Position numbers and translations under genes: made by a program. The notes below the pieces were generated by a model. The model ran no database searches, was not told the DNA's origin, and saw only the letters and a list, made by a program, of their open reading frames with translations. A stretch of DNA of 64,000 nt from Euglena gracilis (lineage: Eukaryota; Euglenida; Euglenophyceae; Euglenales): positions 56,617,220 to 56,681,219 of the forward strand of contig CP154956.1 of assembly GCA_039621445.1 (NCBI GenBank), in the 5' to 3' direction. Positions 60,978-64,000 of the stretch are shown here, one piece after another (the stretch's first letter is position 1; each line of letters opens with the position of its first letter).

Positions 60978-62860
60978 GCCCTGCACTCCGCTCCCGCTGT
61001 GTGTTTGTATGTTTTGGCCAGCCCTGCGCCTCTCTGCCGGCTGCCTCTGGTGCCGGCCATGTGTGTGGCCCTGCCACCGCCACACCGCTACGGCAGACGA
61101 TCCCCTGGGGTGTTGACGCGCAGCAGCGGCAACCCGACACGGTTCTCCGGGGCCAAATGGCACACAGAAGGACCTGCAAAATGTTGCCCTGGGTTAGGTT
61201 GGAAAGTTTAAGTTAAGTTAAAGGGCTCTTTTGGCAAATGGTTGGCGTCGGCAGGACGATCTGAATTCATTTAGCCCCCTGGGGATGGGGCTATTGGACT
61301 CTCGGGGGGGGGGGGGAGGTGTTAGGGGTCCGTCCGGCACTGCCAATGGCAATGGACGGACTGGACACCTGTTTTTCACCAATCGGCCAGTTTCAGAGAG
61401 TTTCAGGTTGGTGGGCGGGGGGGGGGGGGGGTAGTGGGTCGACCCCGGGGGGGGGGATTCTTGGGTGGGTGAGTTTTTGCCAGAAGAAATGGTGTGTGGG
61501 CTTGGTCCAGGGGAAAGAACCCCCCCAGGGTCGCTCATTGAATTTGTTGGCCGCAGTTCCCCACGCCCATGCGGAGGGCTGTATTTACCGCCTCATCCCG
61601 ACACATGGCCAAACGCCCCTCCTCGTGGTCACACTGTACACCCCCTGTGCATGAACGCCAGTTGATGCCATGCTGTGCGTGCACCACGAGTCAGCCCCCA
61701 AATAAATGGCATGCAGCCAAACAACCCCCCCCCTGTCACCCTCTGCTGGTTGGCTGGCTGCGGAATAAAATCGTGGCAAAAAAGAGGTATTTTCCATTCT
61801 ATGTGTCCCCAAACAGTGGTCGATTATTTGGGAAGCAGAAAACTGACATTTTTAGTGAAAATGTCGGGAAATTATATTTTCAAAATAAAATCAAAAGTAA
61901 ATAACAATGAAAAAAAATTCACCTTGCGTTTTTGACGCCCCAAATGAACCAAAATGGCCCCAAAATGACAAAGTTGGTGAAATGAGGCCAACTTGGGGCG
62001 GGGGCAAATGACAGAGCATTCTTAAAATAAAAAAAAGGGCAGCTCATTTCCAAGAAACCAGGTGAGTGGAGGTCTGAGGTCTGAAGTCTGAGGTCTGACC
62101 CCACCTCCAGTGTCAAATCCACCCAATGGACCAAAGAAAATCGGCCTGGGAGTCCAAAAGAGGGGAGCCAAAACGTTGCCAAACAACAGGTTCCGTCATT
62201 AAAGCGGGACCTTCTGGACCCCCTTGCAGTTCTGTTACCGAATGAAATGGGGGCGGCGCCAGTCTCCCTGTGTCCAAGTCCCAATCATGCTCGAGTTGGA
62301 GGTTCCAAAAACCCCAGCCGGTGCCTACCACCAACTGATGGTCGTTGAACACTGCCGGACTGCATCCCAAGAGATTCTCAGGCAACACCTCCCAGAGATC
62401 TGTTTGATCACCGATTAACACAGTTGAGTGGGTGTTGGCTTCCTGCTGCGGAAACAAATGGGGTTTAAGGATTCCTTGGATTGTTTGCAACACATTCTTT
62501 TGCAGTCCAAATTAGCAGCAATAATGATTCAGATCCTTGGAAAGAGAGATGAACCCCGTGAAGAGGTCGATTCTAGTAGCTTTTCTTTGCTGACTGTCTT
62601 CTCTTGTGTGCGCGTACGTGCGTGTACGTGTGTGGGGGGGGGGTGTGGGTGTGGGTGTGGGTGTGTGTGTGTGTGTGTGTGCTTGCACGCGTACTTGCTT
62701 TTGCATATGCGTGTAGTGAGAGTTTTTCCGATAAACGGACAGGGATTCGACTGCGGGGATACTGCACGGGCACGGAACAGAGTCGCTCAAACATTCCACG
62801 TGGAATTTGCACACACACACACACACAGCATATTTTCTCGCAGATCCGCACACCCCGTGA
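60978..62860. other. intergenic region
   Basis: Between the stop of the MAM gene and the start of the DOMON gene. G-runs at 61,300-61,455, AT-rich stretch at 61,760-61,920, (TG)n at 62,610-62,680. No promoter motif is recognised. Confidence 0.45.
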
Positions 62861-63019
62861 ATGTCCCCGTTCTGGTGCGCCGTAGTTCATTTGCTGGTTG
62901 CCCTGCTGCTGGCCTCCGCTTTCTCTCCGCCTCCGTTCGAGTCTCTGGCAGAGGATTTTGCAGGGACCCAACAAGCCAGCCCCTGGCTGGACGGCAGGGA
63001 CCAGCCCCAAGGAGGTTTG
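62861..63019 (+). CDS. first exon of the DOMON gene: signal peptide
   Basis: An n-region with few charges, a core HLLVALLLASA, then an acidic mature start. The donor is either gag|gtttgg (63,014) or ttg|gttcat (63,019). Confidence 0.6.
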
Positions 63020-64000
63020 GTTCATTTCATCCCACCTTGGTCCAGCAAAAAAAGTGGCGAAGCTCTGAATGTTTTTGAGAAATGTGCCTAAAAATGTCAA
63101 AAATTGCGTTTTTGGAGGTTTTTTTGGCGGGGGTGGGGCTTCCCTGAGGATTTTGGGTGGGAAGTCCAGCATCACCCGGCTTCTTTGCGAACCTTTTGTT
63201 TCTCCTGACCATCCCCACCCATCCCCACGAAGCTGCAGGATCCCCTGGGCCCACCTCCTGCTCGATGAGCCTGCCAACCTGACGCTGCACTGGACGGCCG
63301 ACGTTGCCTTGGATGTGCTCCGACTGTGTGTGGGCCAGGCGGGAGCTGTTTCGAAAATGTCAATTTTTTTTAGCTCTGAAGCTTCACTTAGTCAGGGACT
63401 GTTAACTTTTGCCACTGAATGGCTTCAAATTGAGAAGTGGAGGAAAGTTTCCCTTTTCAGCATCGGCCCAATTTTTTGCCGCCGTGCAGAACGTTTCATG
63501 TTATTAGGGAATTACCTCCTAATACTCATCTTTGGATCCCATAGGACTGGCCTCAATTTCTACAGCACACAGCAGCAGAGCTGGTCGGTGTAATGCGTGG
63601 GGCAGCAGTGTGAACAGAGAGTGTCCAGTGTGAGCAGAGGCTTTTGAGGCTGAGTGCTGAGTACCCACCTCTAGAATTCGTGATGTGCAAGTAAGTAAAG
63701 TCATTATTGTAAATTGCCTCCATCCATTGTGAGGCATGTCCATAATGGTCGAGAGCGTGGCCTGGAGCCCCCTCACCTCCGACTCAACTGCCTGCGTGAA
63801 AGCACGGCAACCCCCCCCCCGCCCCAACAACTCCCAGTTTCGCTGCCTCGCCTGCGGGCACCGCCCCCTGCCTCCCCACGCAGTACCTCTCCCTCGGCTT
63901 CAGCGCCGGCCACCGCATGCGCGACACCGACATCGTGGCCGCGTTCCTCGCCCCGGGCAGCGGCCAGCCCGTGGTCCGGTCCTACTACGCCACCCGCTCT
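62861..64000 (+). CDS. secreted DOMON-domain protein (5' part)
   Basis: The ATG at 62,861 starts MSPFWCAVVHLLVALLLASA, a clear signal peptide, then FSPPPFESLAEDF. The exon at 63,239-about 63,328 (acceptor agctgcag) reads PWAHLLLDEPANLTLHWTAD, VALDVLRLCVG, the first DOMON strands. The exon at 63,884-64,000 (acceptor cccacgcag) reads YLSLGFSAGHRMRDTDIVAA, FLAPGSGQPVVRSYYATRS, the W/Y-x-x-LGFS..M...D core. DOMON domains bind haem or sugar ligands and occur in secreted redox proteins such as cellobiose dehydrogenase-type and dopamine-beta-hydroxylase-type enzymes. Which architecture follows is outside the window. The phase between the first two exons does not match directly, so a small exon may be missing. 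Confidence 0.65.
63884..64000 (+). CDS. DOMON core exon, cut by the window end
   Basis: Phase 0 after ccccacgcag. GC-rich codons throughout. The frame is still open at base 64,000. Confidence 0.7.

Overview
Eukaryotic nuclear DNA, read here as a stretch of at least five intron-rich protein genes, all on the plus strand. The pattern is consistent: short exons (about 40 to 400 nt) with G/C at third codon positions, mostly GT..AG borders with matching phase, separated by AT-richer introns of 43 nt to almost 4 kb. The introns are full of C-run/G-run hairpin elements and (TG)n/(CA)n, (CT)n and (CAGA)n tracts. Secreted MAM and DOMON modules together with organelle-type membrane proteins suggest a protist or alga. 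I cannot name the lineage from sequence alone.

Layout. 1-395: the end of a tyrosine-recombinase-like ORF, probably a transposon remnant. About 0.4-11.8 kb: no convincing host gene; inverted-repeat elements (3.95-4.04, 6.16-6.77, 8.58-8.96 kb) and hairpins. 11.8-15.1 kb: exons of a SAM-dependent methyltransferase (Methyltransf_32-like), 3' end unresolved. 17.66-17.84 kb: orphan coding-like block. 18.3-24.8 kb: a Pro/acidic-rich, probably nuclear protein (or two tandem paralogues) with two copies of a helical module reminiscent of the TFIIS N-terminal domain. 25.4-35.4 kb: a beta-strand-rich protein assembled from about ten exons, possibly an organellar outer-membrane beta-barrel. 36.1 kb: one orphan Ala/Pro exon. 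37.4-42.4 kb: a multi-pass membrane protein resembling uncharacterised bacterial integral membrane proteins. 42.5-47.4 kb: a 4.8-kb transposon-like element with arms about 2 kb long and a 5-bp target duplication. 47.9-48.4 kb: orphan exons. 49.3-61.0 kb: a secreted or cell-surface modular protein with signal peptide, glycosylated beta-rich segments, at least one MAM domain, a Thr/Pro mucin-like linker and a Cys-rich tail. 62.9 kb to the end: a second signal-peptide gene with a DOMON-like domain that runs off the window.

No functional pathway links the genes. The last two both encode secreted proteins and may be a local surface-protein neighbourhood. Exon borders come from reading frame, splice consensus and phase only, without transcript evidence. 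Where phases failed to match I say so.
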